Origin: Micropterix aruncella
Taxonomy: Eukaryota > Arthropoda > Insecta > Lepidoptera > Micropterigidae
DNA length: 64,000 nt
Assembly (NCBI GenBank): GCA_944548615.1
Contig: OX155972.1
Span: 789,854 to 853,853 of the forward strand
Reading direction: 5' to 3'
Both the position numbers and the translations under genes were made by a program. The notes beneath the pieces were generated by a model that had not been told where the DNA came from, made no database searches, and worked only from the letters and a program-made list of their open reading frames with translations. Position 1 is the first letter of the stretch, and each line of letters starts with the position of its first letter. Positions 21,606 to 33,404 of the stretch are shown here, piece after piece.

Positions 21606-22790
21606 ATATATTTTTTTTATTTATTAAAGATTTAATTACTATAAAACATTGATTTTCTTAAAAAAATAACAGGAACCGGATGGCAAAACCTTAATCTTTT
21701 GCTTATTTGATTCTGTCACCCAACTGGGACTAGCCTGTTCTAGGGTGGACAGGACTCTAATATTACAATTAAGTTTGCTTGATTGCTTACAAATGTACAA
21801 GTTTCAGTAAAAAGTTAATAACACCAAATTACCTTAAAATGTGGTCTTCAAAATAAAAAATAAATAAAATAGTAATAATAATCATAAAAAATGTTAAAAG
21901 ATAATATAATAAATAAAATGCAATTCCATTATATAATCGGCAATAAATATAATATAAAATTAGATTAAATAATATAAATAAAGTTATATGTGAGAAAAGA
22001 AAGAAACAGTCATTAATATTTAATATGTTAAGTATTATAAGATTTAATATAAAAATACCTAGTCAAAAGAGTACAATTCATTGTCAAAATAATGTATAAC
22101 AACAAAGTCAAATAATTTTTGATAGTTAGTTCAAGGTTAAAATATACTCAACATACATGTTTTAAAAGATGTTAATAATTTGTGCACCTAAGTTTTATTA
22201 AATTATTATTTCTAAAATTTGGTGTATGGTTAATCTGTCATGATTCGATAACCATTACTTTAATTTATTTTGAATTCCCTAAATGTCAAATAAAATTCAT
22301 TTTTATTTCCATATTGGTCAGATTGTAAAATCTTGGCACAAAGAAAGAGTAATGTCTTTGTCCAAATGATGTTTTAATTATGGGTATTATTAAGCTATTT
22401 TCTAAAACTTGTCTCGTTGGTCGCCGGTTTTGAATTATTCGTAAATTTGAGTTATTGTCCAAAAATAGCCTTAAGAGGGAAGTTTTTAAAAAAGGTTCCT
22501 ACAATCAAGAACTTTAGCTTCCTTATAAAGTTCATTAGTGGGATGGCGATATGGTATACGTAAAATAATTTTTAATATAAATTTCTGCGCAACTTGCAAT
22601 GGCTCAAGCAGGGTTTTACCACATCCACCCTATCCAATTATGCCGTAAGTTATAAGCGATTCACATAAAGCATAATAAACAGTTTTTTGTGTGGAATCTA
22701 GAATATTCCTCACTTCTTTGAAAGCATATCCAAGGATTCGCACCTTCGTGGCCACGTTATGTATATGAGAGTCCCAACGGAGAAATATAT
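21606..22790 (-). pseudogene. 5'-truncated LINE, same family as 8455-9390
   Basis: It begins at RWDSHIHNVATKVRILGYAF near 22790 and includes YYALCESLITYGIIGWGGC and PRFYNLTNMEIKMN with frame breaks near 22300. The 3' UTR (CCCAACTGGGACTAGCC, GGGTGGACAGGAC) matches 8455-9000. A T-rich edge at 21607 is its tail. It abuts the 5' end of the LINE at 20895-21605. Confidence 0.75.
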
Positions 22791-23400
22791 AGATTAGGTT
22801 TAGATTATTCAAATTAAGATAGGAAAGAAAGAAGATCTGAGGTACAAAACAAAAAAATAAACATAATTTTAGTTTACCGTTCACAAAACGTAGTACATAT
22901 GTGCAAAGCTCGGAACATTCTAGTGTCAAGTATTATAATATGTTGCCTAAAGGGTATTTTTTTTACAAACGAATAATCAGTTCAGTGATGCCCTAAAGAA
23001 ATTACTATTAGAAAATGCTGTTTATTTCATGAAAGCACTTAGGTTTGTTGCAGACTCAACAAAGAAACATAATTATGAATAGGAAGTTTAATTCACAGTA
23101 ATTTTAAAGTTAAATAACGTTGAATTCTTCATTGTTTCATTGGTAATATTTTTAGTTATTTTTTTTTATTATTATGGATTCAACTCATACAAGGTACATT
23201 TAGAGGTACCTACAGAATTTTTGTTTTTACGAAAGAGAGGCGAATTTTGAAATTTGAAAAATGCGAAAATACGCACCTGAAAACAGTTTTACAATTTTTT
23301 TTCTGCAGATGATGTTAAATACAACAAATGAAGCCCACTTTCATATTGGTTAGTTAGTTTGCCCATCCGTGGCTGCAAGTCACCACCTTAAAACAAAATA
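22791..23400. other. AT-rich interval, nothing assigned
   Basis: No ORF with family likeness. It ends in ATA just before the left inverted repeat of the mariner copy. Confidence 0.3.
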
Positions 23401-24679
23401 TTAGGACCTTGCATTGGAAACTTCGATTTCCTAAGAAATACTGCAACTTATATTTCTAGTCATTTACCAAATTGCAAAATACTTCATATCAAAGCGTCAT
23501 CGTTTGGCCTTCAATTATCAGTCTGTGTCATTTCATTGAAGTGTCAACAACGGTAATTTTGTTAGCTTCGAATATGTCGAAATTTGAGCCGACAAAACGT
23601 AATTTGCGGGAAGCAATGCTTTTCTGCTTTCATCTTAAGAAAACTGAAGCAGAATGTCATAGATTACGGGGAATTTACTCCGACAGAAAAGACTGTTGAG
23701 ATTTGGTTTCTCTGATTCAAAAGTGGTGATTTCGACGTGCAAGACAAAGAGCGCCCAGGCCAGGAACAAAAATTTGAAGAAGCCGAATTGGAGTCCATAC
23801 TCCATGAAGATTCGAGTCTGACGCTGAAAAAGATAAGTGAAGTGCTTAATGTTCATCCCTCAACCGCTTCGAGACGTTTAAAATCTATGAGAGTCATTCA
23901 AAAGGAAGGTTATTGGATTCCTCGCGAGTTGAAGCCAAGAGACATTGAAAGATGTTTCATGACTTGTGAAATGATCCTTCGCCATAAAAAAAAAGGGTTT
24001 CTCCACCGAATAATCACCGGCGACGAAAAGTGGATCTCTTACGAGAACCCCAAATGCAAAAAAATATAGCTCGTACCTCGGTGAATCACTTTCATCGACC
24101 TCAACAGCCACGCCGAAGAGAGACATCCACGGATCCAAGGTTGCCATCTATTACGAACCAAAAGGGTGTCATCTATTACGAGCTGCTGAAACCGGGAGAA
24201 ACCATCACGGGCGATCGCTATCGAGCTCAGCTCAAGAATTTGAGCGATGTGAAGATAAAACGGCCGGAATACGCTAAAAGGCACGACAAGGTAATTTTCC
24301 AGCACGACCATCCTCGACTACACGTCGCGATGCAGGTCAAGAACTCCCTGGAAACGCTTCGCTGGGATATCCTACCTCACCCGCCGTACCTACTTCCCAG
24401 ATATTGCGCCATCCGTCTACTATTTGTTCCGGTCAATGGCCCATTGCCTTTCTGAGCAGCGCTTCCAGTCTTTCAAATATATTGAAAAATGGCTGGATTC
24501 GTGGATAGCCTCTAAGGACGAAGACTTCTTCCGCCGGGGAATCTGTCTCTTGCCAGAAAGATGAGAGAACGTCATAGCTAACGATGGACAATACATTGAA
24601 TAAAATGCAATTTCCAATTTCCTTCGAAATAAATGTTCAATATCACAAAAAAATCGAAGTTTTCAATTCAAAGACCTTA
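23401..24679 (+). mobile_element. mariner transposon with terminal inverted repeats
   Basis: The 29-bp ends 23401-23429 (TTAGGACCTTGCATTGG...) and 24651-24679 (its complement reads TAAGGTCTTTGAATTG...) match at 24 of 29 positions. TA precedes the left end; the right-hand TA is not preserved. Total length 1279 bp, normal for the family. One broken transposase fills the inside. Confidence 0.85.
23574..24603 (+). pseudogene. mariner transposase, frameshifted
   Basis: The start is ATG at 23574 (MSKFEPTKRNLREAML), as usual for the family, and the end is a TAA at 24601. The N-terminal helix-turn-helix region includes KKISEVLNVHPSTASRRLK. The catalytic motifs are TGDEKWI (first Asp present), QHDHPRLHVA where NARPH is usual (second Asp present), and a third region frameshifted around 24400. 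The tail SWIASKDEDFF ... NDGQYIE is still legible in other frames. At least three frame changes disable it. The WVPxEL-type linker and GVIYYELLKPGET block suggest the mellifera/cecropia side of mariner, not certain. Confidence 0.85.
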
Positions 24680-25600
24680 CTCTAAAACTTATCAAAAAAA
24701 AACCTTTTTTCCAGAGAACTTTCTCTTCCAGAGAAATGAGCTGAATAATGGGTATAATCACTTTCTTCGCCTAATGCTTCAATCAGTAAATAGGAATTAA
24801 AATGCCAAAGTTAAGAACACATTCTACTAAATGCTGCTTTTCAACCTTTGCTGAAGCAGCGTTACAGAGTTAGTTACTTCTACGCTGTTAGTCGAACAGA
24901 GTAGAATTCTAAATGAATTCGATTCTAAATGGTAAAATATTGGAAGTAAAACAATGTTAGCTTCTAATAAATATTAAATTTTAATTTTAAGTCTAGCAAA
25001 AAGTTGTTTTATATGCAGTAAATGCGAATTTTAGCGAAAATTCGACAGTTTCAATTTTCTTTTTGCGAAATTTCTGTTTATTTGTTTGCGAAAATTCCGT
25101 ACTTCTGAGATTTTTATATCTAAAGTAGGTAATTTGATTTTAAGGACACCTCATTATTGTTTTATCTACCTTGTTTTTTTTTGTTGTTATATTATGACAA
25201 TTTATTATTGATTCTTTTGATTATAGACTATGTATAAACTATTTTTATATTTTTAAGTTATTGCGTAAAAAAATATTCTGAGACAATATTTACTGTTGTT
25301 TATTTTCCTGTTAAATTTTAATAATATTTGTAAAACTATTTTTTATACCTACCTAATTTAAATTTTTGATACATCACCTCACGCAACTTGATACTTTTGT
25401 ACTATTATTATAGTGCGTGTTTTAAAAAAAATCATAGTCTATGCAACCATATAGATATTGTAAGCCTAAAAGACAGGTTGTGCGGCACTGAATGAATGGT
25501 AAAACTCCATGTTCTAAAAGGGTTGCCAAATCGTTTTATGGCATTGAGTAATCTTATATGCTACATAATAAATGGTAACATCTATTTAAAATCTTACTCT
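24680..25600. other. AT-rich interval, nothing assigned
   Basis: No ORF, RT motif or repeat edge was recognised. Base composition is strongly AT-biased. Confidence 0.3.
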
Positions 25601-26160
25601 TTTCGGCAACATTAATCGAGAATCTGTCGCCATGCGTGGTTTTAAACGCTACTAGGCAAAGTACCCAATTCTCAGGGCCTTATTATTTTAACCGCCTACC
25701 AGGTAGCATAAAAGACAATAGCAATCTCAGAACGTTCCAAAAACTTTTAAAGGATTTTTTTACAACCAATACGTTTTACTCTATTGAGGAATTTATAAAT
25801 TTTACAAAATGACTTTTTTTACAGCCCCTTTATTTTAATGTAATGCGTATACTGATTATTTCATTTGTTGATTCTTTTAACTTTATAAGTAAGATTAATA
25901 ATTTTATTGATTGTTTTAGTTATATGGTATCTTATATTTAAATGTAATTACAATCTATTTAGATTCTTCTTGGGCAAAACATTATAAAAATTAGTCTGAT
26001 TGATTATGTGATTATTGATGATTATTGCTTGTGTTTGATCATTTCTGATATTTATTATTTTAATTGTTGATAGTTTTAGTTTTACTGATTGCGCCTTATA
26101 TAGCTTCTTCTTTATGAAGTTTCTTCTGAAACAAAATGTTGTATGCTCTCTGGGCAGTTT
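25601..26160 (+). pseudogene. LINE 3' fragment related to 57156-58012
   Basis: The plus strand reads QFSGPYYFNRLPGSIKDN and LRTFQKLLKDFFTTNTFYSIEEFINFTK, then a stop at about 25812. The 57 kb element ends with the same motif order (YSGPYYFNRLPESLK ... FYSIDEFVNF). The 3' UTR runs to about 26160. 5' truncated, and decayed upstream. Confidence 0.65.
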
Positions 26161-26594
26161 GTTAATTAAACATTGTATGTTTTTTTAATAATTCCCACAA
26201 TAAAGAACTCAACATAACACTGAAAATATGCGTCATTCTTTAAATTCAAAAGCTCTTGAAAGTTTTCCTAGAGCCATAGTTATTTGGATAGATTTATCGA
26301 GTTTTCAAGGTTTCCATTCCCTGGCTCCGTGTTGACGGATCAATTTCACAAATGTTACACTTTAAGCTTTGTTGGTTTCTTATGAAAAGAGGCAATGAAA
26401 AATAGAACCACAATGCCTCGTAGCCTGGCAATTGAGCTTAATAGTGGGCGGGCTGTTATTGCGGAAAGTAAACCAGATAATGGAGCGGTAATAATAGCGG
26501 TTTGATAGTACATGCGCTGCAAAACAAGCTAAATCAAATGGCGATGTGCAGGTTTTCTTGAAAAAGGAGCCTGCACAAAGTATGGCTGAATTTA

Positions 26595-27479
26595 TCTATA
26601 CTTCTATGCTAATATTATAAAGAGGTAAAGTTTGTGATGTTGTAGGAAGTAATCTCTGGATCTACTAAATCGACTTTAAAAATTCTTTTACCAATAGAAA
26701 GCCACATTATTTTTGAGTGTCATAGGCTATATATTAATCCGAAAAATAAAAAGACTTTTTCATGGTAGTCGGGTTTCCAAAGTAAGTCGGAAAAAATAGT
26801 CGAACGAAAACGTTTCTAACTGACGCTGCTTTAACGATGAGAGATATATGATTAAGTTATAGAGAAAAATTGTAGAGCTTAATAATACCTACAAAAAAGT
26901 CAGCGACAGCATATGTCTAACTTTTATATTTAAGTAACAAAAAGTAGTATTTTATACTAAAAAATAATTTAAATCGTTAGGTCAGGTTTATTGGCCATAT
27001 TATCAACAATTATGAATTATTAACAAAATAACTAAATTTATCGTCTCCAGTGTTTAAAACAAAAGACTTTTCCCTTTCACTGCATTAAATTTCACTTTTA
27101 CTGCATAAATGGTTAAAGAGATAATATGACATAGGTATGGAACCGCGAACGTGTCGTCTATCTATAGTAATATTATAAAGAGGTAGAGTTTGTGACGTTG
27201 TAGGAAGTAATCTCTGAATCATAATTTCCCTTTTACTGCATAAATGCTTAAAGAGATAAGATACTCACAAGTAAGACACTCACAAGAAGACACTCACAAA
27301 TATTGGTAATATAGTCAAATTGGCATGCAAATACATACATAAATATGCAGTAAAAATATAACCCTTCTTTTGGCAGTCAGGAAATAAATCATAGCACTCA
27401 GTACTAACCGAACCACACTCATAATTTCATCACAAGTAAAAAGTTTTACCGCACAACGAAGTGGGCACGGGTCAGCTAG
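26595..27479 (+). mobile_element. Helitron-like non-autonomous repeat with a nested copy
   Basis: It starts TCTATACTTCTATGCTAATA preceded by A and ends GGGCACGGGTCAGCTAG followed by T, as Helitrons do. A second 5' end, TCTATAGTAATATTATAAAG, occurs at 27161 and is followed again by the internal block GTTGTAGGAAGTAATCTCT. A copy has therefore been inserted in, or recombined with, another copy. No RepHel protein is encoded. Confidence 0.7.
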
Positions 27480-27789
27480 TACATTATAAGATGCTTTTTC
27501 GAAGTAAGATAATTGTTATTAAGGCATTTGAATCTTGGATCATTAATGTAATATAATATTATTATTAACAAATCATTATAATAACACGCTTTATTCGTAA
27601 GAAAAGGCAATATTTGTCTGCAGGCAATGTCTGCAGGCAATATTTTAGAGCAAACCTATACTATTCTGTGGACATTATTTTCGAGTAGATGCTAACATAA
27701 CCTATATAAAGAGAATGACAAACACAAAAAAGAGAAAGCAATGAAATATATATACCTATGTATATATTTAACTCTTTGTTGGCATAGAA
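27480..27789. other. AT-rich interval, nothing assigned
   Basis: It contains a short duplication of GTCTGCAGGCAATA around 27615-27645 and no coding signal. Confidence 0.3.
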
Positions 27790-28960
27790 TATGCCCCACC
27801 AAAATAAACTAACACAACAAAGACGCAAAAGTTTCATAAAGGTGGAGAACGGCAAGGGAAAGGGAGGTTATGTGGAAGATTTTAAATGCTCTCGGGGTCT
27901 GTTTTTAAAACTTGTTTTGCTTAGCGCGTTTCTCACATTTTTCGGCAAAGCGTTCCAAAGACGGCCTCATGCACGGTGAAAGAGAACGAGTAGAAGTCAG
28001 TGCTGTCAGCAGGGATAGAGAGTAACAGGATATCTTTTGATCTCAGAGGGCGCCCATGAGCCTATAGTGCAGTGAACCTGCCGGTGGGCTATTTTGAGTG
28101 TTGCCCTCAAAGATCTTGAACAGCATACAAAGAACTCTCATATCTCTTCTCTCCCGGGTCTACAGCCAGTGAAGCTTCTCTTTGTACTCCGTGATGTGGT
28201 CAAATTTCCTGAGGCAATGGATATGTAACGGCCCTTGAGTACTGTTACATGTGATCAACAAATGCATCGATTACACAATTCAGCTATTATTTTGACTCGT
28301 TAAGCGATGAATCAGCACGATGAAACAATACTTTTACTCGGAATATTTCGGATTGCATCATTTCCCGGCCTATATAAACCGGCGAAAAAGCAACCAAAGT
28401 ATCATTCCTCGAGTGGTCATGTCTCCAAGATAGCGACGGCACACTTCGGTGTCCCGGCTTCTCGGTTACAGATCATTCCTCGAGTGATCACCTTCCCCCA
28501 AGGTTGCGACGGCATACTCGGCACTCCTCTCGCGAGGTCGTTCAACGAGTCCGGCTCCTTGGTTTCCTTTCCTTATCTTTCCCAGTCACGAAGCATCAGT
28601 CTGCAATTCCACAGACTCGAGCCGTGCCCAGTACAAGATACTAGGAGCACAAATACAATCCTCATCCATATACCCTCGTAACTGAAGTCGCGCATCAATA
28701 CACAAGTGACAACATAACCTATTCGGGAAGCGTTATAACTGGCAATATCAAACATTCAATCGATTCAATAAATACCTTCTGCTTCATTCAAAACCGCCTT
28801 TCAATACGGAGATAACTCGTAAGTTGATACCACCACCTCACACCGAACAACTTAGAGTCTAGTGAGGGGTGGTCCCTCACAGATATAACGAATGCAGACA
28901 TTTTGGAGACGTTCAACTTTGGTGAATAACTCTTCTGTGAGGTCGAGAAATGAGTCATCT
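27790..28960 (-). pseudogene. LINE RT fragment split by a solo LTR
   Basis: On the minus strand, FLDLTEELFTKVERLQNVCIRYI runs into the LTR edge at 28882. It continues on the far side (28223 downward) as TTS/EYKEKLHWLTVDPGERRDMRVLC with a frame change, and ends RLWNALPKNVRNALSKTSF near 27880. The join at the GATA target duplication restores the usual RT tail order. Same broad family as LINE A and LINE B. Confidence 0.7.
28224..28881 (+). mobile_element. Solo LTR (Gypsy-like), 658 bp, uninterrupted
   Basis: The ends are TGTAACGGCCC and GGTCCCTCACA, with a 4-bp target duplication GATA at 28220-28223 and 28882-28885. CCTATATAAACC at about 28370 fits a TATA box and AATAAATACC at about 28767 a poly(A) signal. 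An internal stretch (about 28400-28490) duplicates TCATTCCTCGAGTG, absent as a duplication from the copy at 677. The 124-codon frame inside is not supported as a gene. The 4-bp duplication favours Gypsy over Bel-Pao (usually 5). Confidence 0.75.
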
Positions 28961-29629
28961 CTATATATCAGGGGTACTTCAGAATCTAATCTGAACCCAC
29001 TGTCACAAAAATCACTTCTCTGTGGATCTATCACGTCATATATTATATGTATATGGGTTTTTAATTTTATCATTATTATTACGTTGTTTTCTGCCATTAT
29101 GATAATATGTTTTCTTTCGATTTAAAAGGTAATAAAGTTGAAAAAAACACGTTCTTATAAATTAATTGTAAATTACTCATTCGCACTTTTATTTAAACCC
29201 GTAGTATGAATATCAACCGTTTAAATAAAAACTTTTGGATTTAGATTTTTATTTCTTTGCTGTTTGATCGAAACAAGAACTGTCCTTGTCATGGGAGACC
29301 GAAAAGCTCTGAATCTATTTATTTGAATATTTCAATAGTCACCAATGAAGCGCGAAACACTTCAAAAGCGCCTAGACCCCCTCGGGTGTGATACAATTTC
29401 TCGGTTTTATATTGTAAAGGAAGATTAGGACACGAACTAATCACTCGGAGAATTCTTAAGTGCCTTTCAAGTGCATCCATTTGGAGATTCGATTTTTGTT
29501 TCCTATTTTCGAGAGTTGCAGTTGAGATGAATCGAGGAGGTAAACATGGCTGAGTGATAACAGTTCTTATTTTAAATATATCTTTATTTTAAATATATCT
29601 TATCTTTAAGCAAAGAATTTAAAAAAAAC
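28961..29629. other. Unassigned interval
   Basis: The 81-codon minus frame ending here is only partly LINE-derived (below 28960). From 29100 to 29629 no element could be named. Confidence 0.3.
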
Positions 29630-29900
29630 TCTTCTTTTTGCGAGCTTATTGCCAAATTCAACACACCATAAAGGAACACGAGTAACAACAACCAGACAGC
29701 ACTTAATTCAAAAAAAGAGAACAAGTTTTGCACAAAAATCCTTTTTTACGTTGCTCCTCGACTGTTCAACAAAATGAATAGTGTTTTTCTTGCAGGACTG
29801 AAATCTAGGACTAGTCACGGCGTAAAGAAAAACCTAACTAAGTCACTTTTGACTATGGGTCGACAAGAAACGGAGACATTATTAAAATAGAGCACGATTT
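29630..29900 (+). pseudogene. LINE 3' fragment
   Basis: In shifting plus frames one reads RVTTTRQHLIQKKRTSF, FFYVAPRLFNKMN and GVKKNLTKSLLTMGRQETETLL, the RT C-terminal order. It ends close to a TTTATT run that belongs to the next LINE on the other strand. Confidence 0.55.
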
Positions 29901-29914
29901 GTGAGATATATGTA

Positions 29915-32712
29915 TATATTTATTTATTTATTTATTTAAGTAATTCAAGAATAATTTAAAACAATTTTATCTTAGGAACTATGCATTAAATATTTTAAAC
30001 ATTGAATAAATAGCAGAAAATGAATACATAGCAAAGTCCAGTGACAACGCCACCTAACTAGGCCGAAACCTGTTCTAAGGTGAACGTTTAATTTTGTGCG
30101 TGCTTGTTCATAATTGTGATTATTACAAAAACAATATATTTTAGTAACAAAAAAAAAAATAAAAAATTAAATTGTAAAAAAATTATTTGTTGATCACAAA
30201 AGAATAAACATGCAACAACTACCTTAAAAACTATTAAATACTTAAAATTAGGAGTAGAAAATAAACATGTAACTAAGATTAAGAATATATATACACATAT
30301 ATACATACATACACACATACAGATATATTTAAAAATAATAATATTAAATACAATAATAAAAAGTAATTTTAATATGATATAAATTATAGTATAACATAAA
30401 ATTCTAAATATTAATGTGTTCGAATTAGTATATTAATATATAATGTCCAATATTTTTGTGATTTTTTGTCGTCCCTCTTTTATAAGCCATTTTGTAAGTA
30501 GCCTTTTAAAGTGGGTCTTATTTTGCGTCGATTTTATATCACCAGGAAGAGCATTGAAAAACCTTGGGGCTATGAATGTATAGGAGCGCTGACCAAAAGC
30601 AGTATTCCTTCTGGGTACTATTATATTGCGGTCTTTGGAATACCTCGTTCTTATGGTACTTTGAGAAAAAATATTTATTCGGTCAAACTTATTATAGGAG
30701 AGTGTGGCTTTTAAATATAGTTGCTTGGTATCCAACACATTATACTCTTTGAAAAGATCTTCCGAAGGATATCGATACGGCTTTCGCATGAGAATCTTTA
30801 AAATTGACTTTTGTGCAATATCTAAGGGGTAAAGAATGGTCTTAGAACAACCGCCCCATCCTATCACCCCGTAGCTCAAGATACTTTCACACAATGCATA
30901 ATAAACGCTTTTTAGTGTTCTCGGGTCTAAAATATTTCTTACCTCTTTGAAGGTATATCCCAGTTTACGAACTTTAGCTGCTAATAAATCTATATGTTCT
31001 TGCCATCTTAGTTTGTTATCTACGGTGATGCCTAGATATTTTGTCGATTCCACTCTTTCTAAAGTATGACAGCTGCAACCAATTTGTCTATTACATGTAT
31101 GAATAATGACGCTGTGCTCCGATGGGGGTTGGCCTTTAATATTAATACTAAAGGTAATTAATTTTGTTTTTTCTATATTTAGACTAAGCAGCGAGTTATC
31201 CAACCAATTCCTAACTATATGCATGCCTCTGTTGGCTTTATCAAAGGTCGTTTTCCAGTCTTCACCTTCGAATATAATTGCAGTGTCGTCGGCAAAAGAT
31301 ATGGTTTTCCCTACTAGGTCGCATAGGTTATTAATATAAATTAGAAATAGAATAGGCCCGAGCACACTCCCTTGAGGTACCCCAAACGATATATCGACAG
31401 GATTACTGACAGTATTATGTATAGCCGTGATTTGCGTTCTATTTGACAGATAGCTCTTGAACCAATCTAGAGCGACTGCTACACGACCAATGTCTCTTAG
31501 TCTTAGTAATAGTTTCTCATGCGAAACCGTATCGAAAGCCTTCGCGAGATCTAAAAATATGGCTAAACACTTTTTGCCTTTGTCCAGGATATTAGTAATT
31601 GTATTTGTCACATTTGCAATGGCATCCGTAGTCCCCATTCCCTCTCTGAAACCGAATTGATTGTTTGACAAAATGTTGTTTCCGTTCAGGTATTTCAAAA
31701 ACCTAATTTTCACTATTTTTTCTATTATCTTCGATAATGTGCTAAGGATTGAAATAGGCCTATAGTTGGAAATATCCTGCTTGTTTCCACTTTTAAATAT
31801 TGGAACAATTTTTGCACATTTTAAATTGTCAGGAAATATCCCCTCTCTAAAACTGGCGTTTATAATATGTGCTATGGGCTCACTTAACTCATTTTTTGAT
31901 GTTTTGAATAAACCTGCATTCAGATTATCGATACCTGCAGAAGAATTATTTTTTAAAGAGGTTATTATACTAGCCACTTCCTTTGGCGTAGTCGGTCGTA
32001 GAAACAAAGATACGGGACTCGAGGTTATTGGTGGAGATACATTAGTAGAGCTTGATCTGCTCAATATGTCCGTAGCTAATCGTTTGCCAACACTGGCAAA
32101 ATGATTGTTGACATAGTCTGCAAGTCTCTGTGATTTCTCATTGCTAGATAATATTTCGTTACCCGTATTAATAACATCTACCTTAACCTTAGGACTGGCT
32201 CTGCTCGAGATTTCGTTAATTACTTGCCATGTTTTTCTCAAGTCCCCATTTGATTCCTCTAGTTTGTTTTTGTAAAATCTTACTTTAGTTTTGTGTATAA
32301 TTTTATTGCATAGATTTCGATATTGTCTTGCTTTCTCTTTTAGTATTAAATTATCGGGACTTCGTCGTGCTGCTAAATGTAGTCTATCACGTTTATGGAT
32401 GCAATAAAGGAGTCCTTTGGTGATCCAAGGTTTGAATATTTTTTGTTTATGTTTAATTTTGATGATTTTTGTAGATCTATTTTCGTTTATTATTTCGTTT
32501 AAATTATTGACAAATAATTTACATGACGTACCTATTTACGTTTGAGGCGTTGTATACCTGCGACCAGTCTGCATTAGCAATGTCATTTTGGAGTTTTATC
32601 GGATCTAGACTTGTTTTTGCGTATGATCCAAGTTTTTTGGTTGAAGAATCTGAAATCGAGTGATCAGAGAGTTTAAACAGTAGAGCATGGTGGTCAGTAA
32701 TAGAAGTCTGGT
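29915..32712 (-). mobile_element. LINE (Jockey/CR1 group) with long RT, 5'-truncated
   Basis: The tail (ATAAA-type) lies at 29915-29940 and the 3' UTR at 29940-30432. The RT runs 30433-32524, then one frameshift near 32525, then the end of the endonuclease (SITDHHALLFKL, catalytic His region) up to 32712. There it meets an R674 fragment. The rest of the endonuclease and ORF1 are absent. Confidence 0.85.
30433..32241 (-). CDS. LINE ORF2 reverse transcriptase, 602 codons open
   Basis: Positions count from Met at 32241, an internal residue, because the frame is open further upstream to about 32520. AGIDNL is near residue 102, NYRPISILSTLSKIIEKI at 159-176, FLDLAKAFD (catalytic Asp) at 229-237, GVPQGSVLGP at 287-296 and FADDTAIIF (both Asp) at 316-324. 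The C-terminus ends ITKILDIIY. All RT catalytic residues are present and no stop interrupts them, so the enzyme part is well preserved. The endonuclease is incomplete, so the element is unlikely to be autonomous. Confidence 0.85.
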   Translation of the reverse strand: MRKTWQVINEISSRASPKVKVDVINTGNEILSSNEKSQRLADYVNNHFASVGKRLATDILSRSSSTNVSPPITSSPVSLFLRPTTPKEVASIITSLKNNSSAGIDNLNAGLFKTSKNELSEPIAHIINASFREGIFPDNLKCAKIVPIFKSGNKQDISNYRPISILSTLSKIIEKIVKIRFLKYLNGNNILSNNQFGFREGMGTTDAIANVTNTITNILDKGKKCLAIFLDLAKAFDTVSHEKLLLRLRDIGRVAVALDWFKSYLSNRTQITAIHNTVSNPVDISFGVPQGSVLGPILFLIYINNLCDLVGKTISFADDTAIIFEGEDWKTTFDKANRGMHIVRNWLDNSLLSLNIEKTKLITFSINIKGQPPSEHSVIIHTCNRQIGCSCHTLERVESTKYLGITVDNKLRWQEHIDLLAAKVRKLGYTFKEVRNILDPRTLKSVYYALCESILSYGVIGWGGCSKTILYPLDIAQKSILKILMRKPYRYPSEDLFKEYNVLDTKQLYLKATLSYNKFDRINIFSQSTIRTRYSKDRNIIVPRRNTAFGQRSYTFIAPRFFNALPGDIKSTQNKTHFKRLLTKWLIKEGRQKITKILDIIY

Positions 32713-32715
32713 ATA

Positions 32716-32930
32716 CAATTGGAAGTAAGGGCGTGAGTGTCGGCCCGCCAGGTAACATTCCTGTCTATCTCGCGGTTAAGGCGTTGGCCTCTTACGGGCT
32801 TGTGGCGTAGCTAGATGGTGGACTGTTTTGTCCCCAAGTCTTCTACGCTCACTCCAGGGAGATAGAACGACTAATCGTTAAAACTTCCCGAGGTGACGGG
32901 CTCGCCCGCTGTAGTCGACAACCCAAGTTG
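32716..32930 (+). repeat. R674 fragment, 3' 215 bp
   Basis: It starts at CAATTGGAAGTAAGGGCGTG and ends GTCGACAACCCAAGTTG at 32930. Only the 3' third is present, consistent with 5' truncation. It abuts the endonuclease remnant of the LINE at 32712; the 79-codon frame across the junction is chimeric. No clear target duplication was found. Confidence 0.8.
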
Positions 32931-33400
32931 TAGTTCTTAATTTTTAGCACCAGCTTAGTTTAACACCACGAGAAACGGAATACGGGCCTATGTCGCTGAA
33001 TATTAAAATCTCCAGTAGCAAATATTATGACCGAGGCGGCGGACCAACAATAGACGAGGCAGTATAAAGAAAGCAGCCAATATCCGGCTGTAGCTAGTCC
33101 GCAGGTGGTCCCAGCACAATACCCTGCGGAACACCGCGGCTCAAAGAGCGCCGCTGCCGCAATGGGACTACTAGTGTCGGGCGGACGCACTTAAGTCGCA
33201 AATTGGAGTTAAGATCTACCGAAGGGTGGTGAAAGCAGGAAACGGAGAAAGGATTTTTGCAATTACTATTATACAATGCGGTGGGCACGGCAAAGGGACA
33301 CACGCTGATGGAGACATTTAGGTGAACGTTGAAAGAAATTGGCATTACAAAGGGCAAGAACATTAAGAATATCGGATATGCGGATATCATTCAACAAGAA
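32931..33400 (-). pseudogene. Degenerate RT fragment of another LINE
   Basis: The minus strand reads VPLRQRRSLSRGVPQGIVLGPPAD near 33175-33105 and then SVIIFATGDFNI near 33030-32995, a decayed FADD box (ATGD). Order and spacing fit RT motifs 4 and 5 with frame changes. Very short and old. Confidence 0.5.
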
Positions 33401-33404
33401 ATTA

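Noticed and set aside
28307..28681. 124-codon ORF in the solo LTR
   Set aside because: It is not preserved in the other LTR copy beyond local identity, and it lies in LTR regulatory sequence.
32519..32758. 79-codon ORF joining R674 and LINE endonuclease
   Set aside because: It spans an insertion boundary; the first residues come from R674 antisense.
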